DNA from: Diphasiastrum complanatum
Lineage: Eukaryota > Streptophyta > Lycopodiopsida > Lycopodiales > Lycopodiaceae
Length of the DNA stretch: 64,000 bases
Reading direction: 5' to 3'
Assembly: GCA_029204225.1 (NCBI GenBank)
Contig: CM055097.1
Coordinates: 32,454,802 to 32,518,801, forward strand
Part shown: positions 56,138 to 64,000 of the stretch, piece by piece
Layout of the letters: each line of letters begins with the position of its first letter
Numbering within the stretch: the stretch's first letter is position 1
The notes under the pieces: generated by a model
What the model saw: only the letters and a program-made list of their open reading frames with translations
Told to the model about the DNA's origin: nothing
Database searches by the model: none
Program-made: the position numbers and the translations under genes

Positions 56138-57884
56138 ATGGCCGCTTCTCCCATTTGGGACGAGGTGGAGATGTTGCCCGACAGAAAGTGGCGTTGCCCT
56201 TTTTGTCATAAAAGGTTGGTGGGGAACGCCTCCCGGGTCCGAGCACATTTGGGAGGATTGCGTACCCGGCCCACAGGGGGGCACTACATGATTGACGTTT
56301 GTACATCCATCCCCCCTGTGGAGAGGGCTTGCATTCTTGACACATATGTTGAGCCATGTGCTGAGGTCAGCGAGCCATCCACAGATGCCGTGGAGTCCCG
56401 TTCCATCGGTGCACCCACTATCACCCCCGCCACCGCACCCGCCTTCGCCCCCGCACCCGAACCTGCCTCTGTCACAACACCCGCCTCCGCCTCCGCCACC
56501 GCCATCCCTACCCCCACCGCCAGTACTCCCCATGGATCCACAGCCTCCACTTCCGCAGCTCCAGCTATGCCACCACCTCCAGAGTTGCACTGTCCATCCG
56601 CATCTTCTCAGCCATCCAAATCTTGAGGCACCAGACAAACCACCATCACGGGATCTCTCAGAGAGGGACAACACAGGGAGGCCACCAGGACCATAGCACA
56701 AATGTTCTATGACCTGAACCTCCCCTTCATCATGGCCACATCCCGGATCTTTCGATAGGCGATCTTGAAAGTTGCAGTCTGCGGGCCCAGCTACACATCA
56801 CCCACAGCCAACGCGCTTCGTGGCCCTTTGCTCCAGGGGTGGGTTGCCGAGGTCAGAGAGAGACTAGCCGCATTGCACGAGGGCTGGGATTTGTATGGCT
56901 GTTCCATCATGGCTGATGGGTGGACCGATCGTCGTAAACATCCACTCATCAACATCATTGTATCTAGCTGCTACGGTTCCATGTTCATCCGCAGCATCGA
57001 CACCTCCGAGGCAGGGAGAGTGCACACCGCGGAGTACATCTACGACATCATCCGCCAGGCGATACAGGAGGTTGGGCCACAACACGTTGTCCAGGTACTA
57101 GTTCTTTCATTGGTTGCTTGATCATTTACAGTGCAATGTGTTAACAAAGGTTTCATTAGTTTTCAATTGATTGCAATGTGTTTTCAAGCTGTGCATTAGT
57201 TGAATCAACTGTTCGCGACAGGTTGTGACGGACAATGCGTCCAACTGCCGAGGTATGGGGGATCTTCTCATGGCAGAGTACCCCCTCCATGTGCCGCACA
57301 CACTGGACCTCCTCCTGCATTCCATCGGGCGTCTGCCTTGGGTCAGTGAGCTTCTCTGGAGGGCACTTGAGGTTGTGGACTTCATCACACGCAAGCGTCC
57401 CACCACTGCACTTTTTCGCACATTCAACAAGTAAGACACTATTTGTTATTTTAGCTCATTTGCGGTTCCGTTGCACACAAAATAATCCCAGGGATTAGGA
57501 TTTGGGGTTGCGAATGCGTTTTCGTGTCTAGTTCTTTTTTTGTTTTGCAATGCAGGCTGGATTTGAAGAAGCCGGCTCCCACGCGCTTCGCCTGTTCATC
57601 ATGCTTGAGCGGCTCCACCGGCTGAAGGGGGAGTTGCGGCGTATGGCCACTTCGGCAAAGTTCACGGCCATGGACCTGTCCCAGACCCCAGAGGGCTTGG
57701 CATTCCATGAGATCCTCTTCATGGAGCCCTTCTGGTTTGATACGCAGCAGCTCATGGATGTCATGCGCCCCATGTATTTTGTTCTGAGGCTCGTTGATCG
57801 CGAGGGATGCACGTTGGGCCTCTTATACGAGTTCATGGACCGCATCGGCGAGTCGCTTCAACATTCCAATCTGGACGCGGCCAG
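56138..57884 (+). pseudogene. hAT-superfamily transposase pseudogene, copy 1
   Basis: It starts at ATG 56138 with a BED-type zinc finger (MAASPIWDEVEMLPDRKWRC, PFCHKRLVGNASRVRAHLGG), followed by an Ala/Thr/Pro-rich linker. The catalytic part begins near 56665: REATRTIAQMFYDLNLPFIM, then a TAG near 56757, TANALRGPLLQGWV and IMADGWTDRRKHPLINIIVS. Exon borders are visible: donor after 57094, exon 57222-57430 (VVTDNASNCRGMG, LDLLLHSIGRLPWVSELLWR), exon 57556-57884 (GELRRMATSAKFTAMDLSQT, DREGCTLGLLYEFMDRIGES). Compared with copy 2, four bases are missing near 57593, which shifts the frame. The C-terminal dimerisation part is absent. hAT transposases cut and paste with 8-bp duplications; this one is dead. 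Confidence 0.85.
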
Positions 57885-58174
57885 GTATCCTGTTACAACT
57901 CCCTAAGATCTTCGACTGCCTTGAAGGTTTCACACACCCCATACCAGTGACGACGCACCGTATCCGCCCATCCATAGGGTCACAACCGACCCACCCCCAT
58001 GCACTGGAGCTATCGACATAATCATGCCCGGTCAAGCCTTCTACGCCAACCATCGCACTCGGCTCTCCCTAGCACACATCTCCTGGCTTGGAGATACATC
58101 CTGGCTCATGCACGTGCTCTCCATCCACCAACTCCCGGGTAGACTGAGTGTATGGAAAGAGGGAAACCCCACCA
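57885..58174. other. Junction between hAT copy 1 and a gypsy fragment
   Basis: Starts with the splice-donor context of the last hAT exon. The downstream part may hold the distal end of the minus-strand gypsy integrase, but no clear motif remains. Confidence 0.35.
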
Positions 58175-60041
58175 CTAAATAGGTATAGCACAGTGGGTCC
58201 CATCAAGCACGGTCCTGCCGGCGACACGTGACCACCTAGGATGGTGACGGATGGCACCCAAACATGTCGATAACGCCAAACCTGCGTCATGCCCCTTGCG
58301 AGGCATCACTGAAGGGCCGCTAAAACGTGGAGATAACTTCGGAAATTTCTCCGTTCGAAGTGTCTTAGAGTCTATTGGGATTCTAAGATACACCCAATCA
58401 CCGATCTCAAATTCTCGAGGAGCGCGGCTTCGGTTGGCATAGAATTGGGCTCGATCTTGAGCCGTTCTATTGCTTTCCCTAGCCACCTGCAACATTTCCT
58501 GCATATCATGCAAGAAATCCGCTGCAGCTTGGACCTTGAGACCTTTGAGTCCAAGGGAGATAGGGGAACGGGGCTGAAAGCCATACAAGAGCATGAAAGG
58601 ACTAAAACCAGTGACAGAATGCTTCATACTATTGTATGCGAACTCAACCATTGGGAGATACTTTTCCCAATCTGATTGTCGCCTGGAAACATATGCGCGC
58701 AGCATATCTTCCATCGACTGGTTGACACGTTCGGTCTGACCATCGGTTTCTGGGTGATCCGTAGATGATAGACTTAAGGTAGTTTCTAGTCTTTCAAAGA
58801 CCGCTTGCTAGAACTTGCCAGTGAACTTGGAATCACGATCACTAACAATATCGTTCGGCAACCCATACGGAAGTCCGACCACAAAATCCATGGAAATACT
58901 TTCCCATTTCTTGCTGGGAATTTCCAACGAATGTAACAGACCAGCTGCCTTGAGTCTTTATGCTTTATTTACTTGGCACTGTTCACACTTTTGAACATAT
59001 GCCTCGACATGACCTTTCATTTTTGGCCAATAAAATTCTCTCTTAACAAGGTCAAGTGTCCTCTATATACTAGGGTGCCCCGCGCTGGGGCTATTGTGGC
59101 ACTCGTGCAAGATTTGGGCCCTAATGTCCACGATATCTGGCGCACAGACTTTTCCTCTACGGAAAAGCAAACCATTTCTAATGGAATAATCATCAAGTAT
59201 CTTCTCTTCGCGAGATTTCTCGAAATCCTGCTTTCCAAGATTATTTCTCAAAATAGAGCTTCCTGCCAGGAGTTCTTGTATGACCGAAAAACTCATCGGT
59301 CCGACAAAGATCTCGCAGAGAAAGATGCAACTCGGATTGGAACTCAGCAAAGCATAACTGATTAACCTCTCCAATCTGGCTCAAAGCATCAGCGATACAA
59401 TTCGACGTACCTCGACGGTACTTAATGTCAAATTAGAACTCTTGAATGAGTTCCGACCATTTGATCTGGGTCTAACTTCTTGCTCTCGAAAGCCATAGGG
59501 TGTACCATCAGGTAAAGGACTGCACCCACCGCATAGTCACTAGCATCCGTTTCCACTAGGAAAGATCCGCTAACGTCCACTATGTATAAGATAGGGGATG
59601 TAGACACTAACATCTTCAAAGCTTCAAAGCTTTGATTAAGTTCATCAGTCCAGATAACAGGTGGACTGATTTTCGAACGCCTTCTGGCCTTCTTCTTATT
59701 ACCCTTTTTAGTTGTCCGTTTGGCTTTCTTCACTCCCTTAAGAAGATTCGTTAGAGGCAATGCAACTAAGGCATAGTCTTTAATGAATTTATGAAAAAAC
59801 CCTGTGAAGCCCAAAAAAGATTTTACTTCCCTAATGGTTTTCAGGATAGGCCAATCACGAACTTTCTGGACCTTATCGTAGTTGATCTAAAGACCTCGAT
59901 CGGAAACGATATGTCCTAAATACTTGAGTCTTGTTTGAAAAAACTCACATTAGACTCCTTAGCATAAAGCTTTGCCTGCCTTAGATTATCTAAGACTGTA
60001 TGCAAATGCGCCTCATGCTCCTCAAGAGTCTTACTATAAAT
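58175..60041 (-). pseudogene. Ty3/gypsy pol fragment (RT end to integrase)
   Basis: Minus strand from 60041: the RT part after the catalytic DD (IYSKTLEEHEAHLHTVLDNL), then MGFTGFFHKFIKDYALVALP, and RNase H with LVETDASDYAVGAVLYL and MAFESKKLDPDQ (59814-59460). The integrase zinc-finger start (ILHECHNSPSAGHPSI) is at 59374-59063, the core is partly broken, then [20 protein letters not shown] and [20 protein letters not shown] at 58714-58530 and the C-terminal YLRIPIDSKTLRTEKFPKLS. It is frame-shifted in several places. It is cut at 60041 exactly where the palindromic-word block starts. It resembles the chromovirus at 46-50 kb but is an older, separate copy. Confidence 0.85.
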
Positions 60042-60182
60042 CAGTGCCGCCTTGGAAAATGCGGTACCAGGGCGGCACCATATATATATATATATATATA
60101 TATCATAGTGGCACGTGGTACCGCCATTATGGTGCCGCCCAAAAATCCGTGGTACCAGGGCAGCACCATTTTTTAATATATT
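60042..60182. repeat. Palindromic-word arm, theme GGTACC/GGCACC
   Basis: GGTACC occurs three times and GGTGCC, GGCACC or GCACC several times, in both orientations, around a (TA)n run. The arm borders an A-rich stretch and then the inverted-repeat core at 60225. Confidence 0.6.
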
Positions 60183-60224
60183 TTAAAAAAAAAAAAGTTT
60201 AATTTAAAAAATAAAATAAAATTT

Positions 60225-60719
60225 AGTGGGCAATATGGGTATTAGCTTGAAGCTCTTGACGAGAGCAGTGCATTTATGCAGGTTGCCGGTGCTTTCAGCT
60301 ACAAAATGTGTTAGACAACTAAATAATGCACCTCTCAGTTTAGAAGTCACTGGTTAACTGTGAGCTCAGATCTGTAAGGCCCCCGTTATGAGGAGAAGCC
60401 ATTACTGATCACGGTTGTTAGTATAGGGTCTACTGTGAGACCATGATGGTTATGAGATGGCTAGATTACAGTTTCTATATAGCAGCAAGTCTTGGGGGGT
60501 TCGGGGGGCGGTAGCCCCTTGAGAAACGGGGGGTCCGGGGGGGGGGTCCGGGGTACGACCTCTTCATGATTTGGCCTTCCGACTCCTTGAGCGAAAACAC
60601 ACTTTTTGGTGTTTTGCATCCCCTTGGTCCTTTGGTTGTTCGCTCTCGTCAGAACTGGCAACCTGCATAAATGCACTGCTCTCGTCAACAGCTTCAAGCT
60701 GATACCCATATTGCCCACT
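60225..60719. mobile_element. Core of a foldback element with 64-bp inverted repeats
   Basis: 60225-60288 and 60656-60719 are inverted copies with about three mismatches; they begin AGTGGGCAATATGGGTAT and end CATTTATGCAGGTTGCC. Between them on the minus strand is the block TTTTCGCTCAAGGAGTCGG, GGCCAAATCATGAAGAGG and the C- and G-run segment also found at 31547-31700. It has no coding capacity. Arms of palindromic words lie on both sides (60042-60182 and 60784-60845), each beyond an A/T-rich tract. Confidence 0.7.
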
Positions 60720-60783
60720 CAATTTTGTTTTTTTTTAGTTTTTTTTTTAAAACAAATATTAAAAAAAATATATTATATATTAT

Positions 60784-60845
60784 GGTACTGCGGATCAGTA
60801 TGGATCCGCGGTACCGGGATCTGCGGATCCTGGTACCGCTGGATC
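60784..60845. repeat. Palindromic-word arm, theme GGTACC/GGATCC
   Basis: In 62 bp GGATC or GGATCC occurs five times and GGTACC or GGTACT three times. It lies beyond the A/T tract on the right of the foldback core and is followed by a (TA)n run, as in the left arm. GGTACC is shared with the left arm. Confidence 0.6.
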
Positions 60846-60847
60846 TA

Positions 60848-60881
<34 letters not shown>

Positions 60882-60887
60882 AAGGAA

Positions 60888-60936
60888 GCGGATGGCGGAC
60901 GCGGACGCGCCAGGGTGCGTCTGCGTCCGGACGTGT
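60888..60936. repeat. Palindromic-word arm, theme GGACGC/GCGTCC
   Basis: GCGGACGCGGACGCG is followed by GCGTCTGCGTCCGGACG and then T- and A-runs. Same word set as 54555-54686. Confidence 0.5.
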
Positions 60937-61459
60937 TCGATTTTTTGCAAATTTTTTTTTTTCAAAAAAAAAAAATATAGGCACCTGCCTACACTGTCTC
61001 CCGTCCCAAAAGCAAAATAAAAGCAATTTATGGCCCCTGTTTTTCCCCCGGAATTAATTATCAGAGGGTGTCTGGCACCCACTTGCCCCCTCTTGTTAAA
61101 AAATAGAAAAACGGTACCAAAAAAATTTGCAACAGACCTAACCACTGGGCCATGCCTCTCATAACTGAGATATTACTAAACAACCATGGCTAATGAGTAG
61201 TTCATAAATTATTACGAACCTTCATTGGGAACTAAGCTCCAAAAAAGCGGCAAAGAAAGATCTGCGAGTGGCTTCGAGTGAAGATGATGGTTTGTATGGC
61301 AAACATATTACTGGTGTAGGGTTTAGGGTGCATCAGTGACCGTCTCAAGGAAGTGAATGCTCACCAGAGGATTGGGGAGAGGTGAACGCTCACCAGAAGA
61401 GTGACAAGCTCTCAGGAGCAGAAGTCTCTGGGGGAAATTAGGGCTCACCAGAAGAGTGA
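60937..61459. other. No gene; possible polymerase III A-box on the minus strand
   Basis: On the minus strand 61152-61137 reads TGGCCCAGTGGTTAGG, a good match to the tRNA A-box, but no B-box follows at tRNA distance. It may be the start of a degraded SINE or tRNA. The rest shows no feature. Confidence 0.3.
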
Positions 61460-61469
61460 CAAGCTCTCA

Positions 61470-61685
61470 AGACAGGAAACCACAAGACCGACACACTACT
61501 ATGTCTAAGACTTATATGATGAGATCGGTTCCCCCCCGGATGAACTTCAACAACTTACTAACTACTTATGCAAAATTGTGTCATTCACTACAGAAAACCA
61601 CAAGACCTATACACTACTGTGACTTGGTTGATGAGATCGGTTTCTCCCCGGATGAACTTCAACAGCTTACTAATTAATTATGGCA
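61470..61685. repeat. 112-bp tandem duplication
   Basis: GATGAGATCGGTT occurs at 61518 and 61630, and the surrounding words (GAAAACCACAAGACC..TACACTACT, CCCCGGATGAACTTCAACA) repeat in the same order. Confidence 0.85.
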
Positions 61686-61828
61686 CTGCTTAAACACGCT
61701 ACAACACGATGTTGAAATTTTGCATACCAGGACGGGGGCTCCGAAACATCTCCTAATTTTCAGGTCTCGACCGGACAAAGTGTCCCTGAAGCCCTGTTTA
61801 ACGTCGAACTTCGGACGGACGTTGCGAG

Positions 61829-62112
61829 CCGACCGTCGGTCGTTTCCTCGTCCTGTTTGTTCCCACAGGTTCATATCGAGGTTGTCCACTGGCCAAAACA
61901 GACGGCACCCGAAAGGGATCCCATTTGGCGAAACGGGGCCGTCGGACGGAGAGTTGCAAAACTAGTCCATTTCGCTTGACCTAATTGCGCTTCTCTCCAG
62001 TCGAAGGGCCATATTGACCGAACGATACCCGAATCGAGCCAGGCTCGATCCCTTGGGTTCGTATCGGGATCACGAACCTGTGGACTATGTTCCCGGACCA
62101 TTGATGCATTCT
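61829..62112. repeat. CpG-rich direct repeat, copy 1
   Basis: About 284 bp similar to 62442-62725, offset 613 bp. Shared anchors: CCCACAGGTTC, ATCGAGGTTGT, GTTGCAAAACTAGTCCATTT, CGAATCGAGCCAGGCTCG and GGACCATT.ATGCATTCTAC. CG dinucleotides are frequent, as in recently inserted or unmethylated DNA. The family is unknown: either two LTR-like ends of a small element or a dimer of a 613-bp tandem unit. Confidence 0.75.
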
Positions 62113-62441
62113 ACACAGTACCATGGCCTGTGTGATGAGATAGATTTAGGGTTCGGGGTGGTACAACGTTACGTGGGCAACTAGTCGGAGCATGTCCTGG
62201 TAGATGTCCGCCTACACAACGAACGGAAGCAAGAAGCAGAATTTCACGGTTTTAGGGTGAGATAATGGGGCGACTACCGGAGTTGCAGCTACGTGCCCTC
62301 ACGGTCCTCGGACCTACTCCCCCCTGCCCGAGCTGGCGAGGGCGAGGAAACGCAATGGCTTGGAATTAACTTCACCGCAGAACAATTGGCCATGGTCCGG
62401 GAAAGGGTCCTTCGTCGTTCATGAGTGGAGGACGTACTGGG

Positions 62442-62725
62442 CCTGCCGTCCGTCCGGTCCTCGTCCCGTCTGCTCCCACAGGTTCCTATCGAGGTTGTAC
62501 GCTGGCCGTAACGGACGACACCTGAAACGGATCCCGTTTGGAGAAACGGGACCGTTGGACGGATAGTTGCAAAACTAGTCCATTTCGACTGAACTAATTG
62601 CGTTTCTAACCCGTCGAATGGCCATTTTGATCGGACGATGTCCGAATCGAGCCAGGCTCGGTCCCTTGGGTACGTACCCGCTTCACGAACCAGTGGACTG
62701 TATTCTTGGACCATTAATACATTCT
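62442..62725. repeat. CpG-rich direct repeat, copy 2
   Basis: Partner of 61829-62112, with many single-base differences. The 329-bp stretch between the two copies (62113-62441) has no coding motif. Confidence 0.75.
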
Positions 62726-62959
62726 ACGCAGGTTTAAGTGTATGCTACACAAGTGCAGCTTTGATGTTGAATCTGCACATACCTGTGGTGCAATGCCTAC
62801 GACACAATGAGGACATGGGTGGGGTTGATGATGTTTGTGGATGTGGTTATGATGATTAAATATACTGTAAAAAAATATATACATCTCATCTGATGCCACT
62901 GTTCATGATGCTAAAGTGTGTATCAGTATCTACATGTCTGTGCTAAAAAAATCATCCCT

Positions 62960-64000
62960 CTACGTGCCAGATGCAACTGCAGGGGTGTCAAATACAAAGT
63001 ATGGCTGGGAGTCTGGAGGCATCTGGGACTCCTCTAAGTCTGGGCCAATGCCTACCAAGAGATGACTAGAAAAATCATCAGTGCGTCCCCTCTTGGATGG
63101 CTTGCCTCTGGGTCTGTCGGAAGGAACCCTCTGTGGTACACTCCTGCCTGGGGGTCTCCCTCTGCCACGGGGACGAAACAGAGTGCAAAATGGAAGTAAG
63201 GATGGTGAGACGGAAGAAAGTTATACCTGGCAGGGTCCAGCTCGAAACGCTGGAGAGACTCGCTTATGCGGTCCATGAACTCGTAAATGAGGCCCATCGT
63301 GCACCCCTCGCGATCAACGAGCCTCAGAACAGAGTAGATGGGGCGCAAGACATCCATCAGCTGCTGCATATCCACCCAGAAAGGCTCCATGAATAAGATG
63401 TCGTGGAAGGCCAAGCCCTCTGGGGTCGTGGACAGGTCCATGGTGGTGAACTCTGCCGAAGTGGCCATGTGCCGCAATTCACCCTTGAGCTTGTGTAGAC
63501 GCTCAAGCATGATGAACTGGTAGGCGAAGCAGGTGCGAGCGGGCTTCTTCAAGTCGAGCCTAGATTGACAAACGGAATGAGAGGCACGCATGAAACGAGC
63601 AAAAAATAAAGAAGCATCTTGAACGAGCCAAAAAAATCGTAGCAACTTACCTGCTGAATGTGTGGAAAAGGGCCGTCATGCGGCGCTTGCGTGTGACGAA
63701 GTCCACAACCGCAAGTGCCCTCGTGAGAATCTCACTGACCCATGCAGGCGCCCGATGGAATGCAGGAGGAGGTCCAGTGAGTGTGCGACACATCCCCCAT
63801 ACCGCGACAGTTGGACGCATTGTCCGTCACAACCTTTTGCAATACGTTCACACGATCAGTTCACAGCTTGGAAACACATTGCAATCAATGCAAAACCATG
63901 CAAAACTTTTGTATCAACATTAAGCAGTAAATGACCAAGCAACCAATGAAAGAAAATTTACTCGTATCTATCCCAAGCCTCGTGCAGTGCCACTCTCTCT
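62960..64000 (-). pseudogene. hAT-superfamily transposase pseudogene, copy 2 (runs off the window)
   Basis: Minus strand. A piece of the first catalytic exon lies at 64000-63961 (VALHEAWDRYE); the DGWTD segment present in copy 1 is missing here. Exon 63833-63651 opens VVTDNASNCRGMGD but has lost about 26 bases after that, shifting the frame; its end reads WVSEILTRALAVVDFVTRKR. Exon 63559-63227 is intact (LDLKKPARTCFAYQFIMLER, MATSAEFTTMDLSTTPEGLA, DREGCTMGLIYEFMDRISES). A last exon 63161-62960 joins in phase (DPARGRPPGRSVPQR, KPSKRGRTDDFSSHLLVGIG, YFVFDTPAVASGT, stop TAG). It is inverted relative to copy 1 and about three-quarters identical in protein; it is dead through the deletions. Confidence 0.85.

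Noticed and set aside
56284-56550. Antisense Gly/Ala-rich and Pro-rich frames over the hAT linker
   Set aside because: Shadows of the Ala/Thr/Pro-rich linker of the transposase on the plus strand.
55514-56701. A single 395-aa minus-strand protein
   Set aside because: Only the part up to about 56112 is LINE; the rest is the antisense of the hAT gene, kept open by composition.
61137-61152. tRNA gene from an A-box match on the minus strand
   Set aside because: No B-box or cloverleaf at the expected distance; left as a weak note only.
1-64000. A new multi-gene functional system
   Set aside because: Only two host genes are present and they are unrelated; everything else that could be identified is transposon-derived or repetitive.

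Overview
This looks like nuclear DNA of a flowerless land plant with swimming sperm, most likely a fern (a lycophyte, moss, cycad or Ginkgo is not excluded). The reason is a minus-strand block at 32.9-40.1 kb that encodes the 3' end of an axonemal dynein heavy chain in seven cleanly spliced exons; flowering plants and conifers lack such genes. The second host gene, on the plus strand at 13.6-21.6 kb, encodes the mitochondrial ribosomal protein uL13m in five exons. Its last intron is 6.9 kb long and full of transposon debris. No other host gene could be supported. The two genes are unrelated in function.

Layout. 0-6.8 kb: a decayed minus-strand Ty3/gypsy element with a pair of 519-bp direct repeats. 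7.4-8.9 kb: a foldback (TIR-type) element. 9.8-12.0 kb: a Ty1/copia relic. 13.3-21.6 kb: promoter and gene of uL13m; intron 4 holds a LINE fragment (15.5-16.6 kb) and a copia relic (17.85-20.25 kb) that is itself split by a 545-bp Mutator-like MITE. 23-25.5 kb: minisatellite, a 91-bp hairpin and a LINE fragment. 25.5-28.4 kb: a copia element that has lost its reverse transcriptase core. 30.9-32.8 kb: hairpins, a foldback element with a 25-G run, and a 60-bp minisatellite. 32.9-40.1 kb: dynein, with a LINE tail and a gypsy integrase fragment in one intron. 41.4-42.0 kb: copia relic.

42-53 kb is a nested pair. An older gypsy-type element (gag, protease, an unrecognised 1-kb coding-like segment, integrase tail/chromodomain) is interrupted by a very young chromovirus, with an exact 5-bp target duplication. 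54-56 kb: a tRNA-sized retroposon, palindromic-word arms and LINE 3' ends with TC microsatellite tails. 56.1-57.9 and 62.96-64.0 kb: two inverted hAT transposase pseudogenes. They flank a minus-strand gypsy fragment (58.2-60.0 kb), a second foldback complex (60.0-60.9 kb) and CpG-rich direct repeats (61.8-62.7 kb).

The most unusual signals are: the chromovirus whose duplicated ends include the primer-binding site and 0.4 kb of leader; the host element in which the RT/integrase core is replaced by unknown sequence; a LINE family whose 3' tails are dinucleotide microsatellites next to a stem-loop with compensatory changes; and foldback arms built from short palindromic words that differ from element to element. 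All calls were made by eye from the sequence and conceptual translations; no database search was run.
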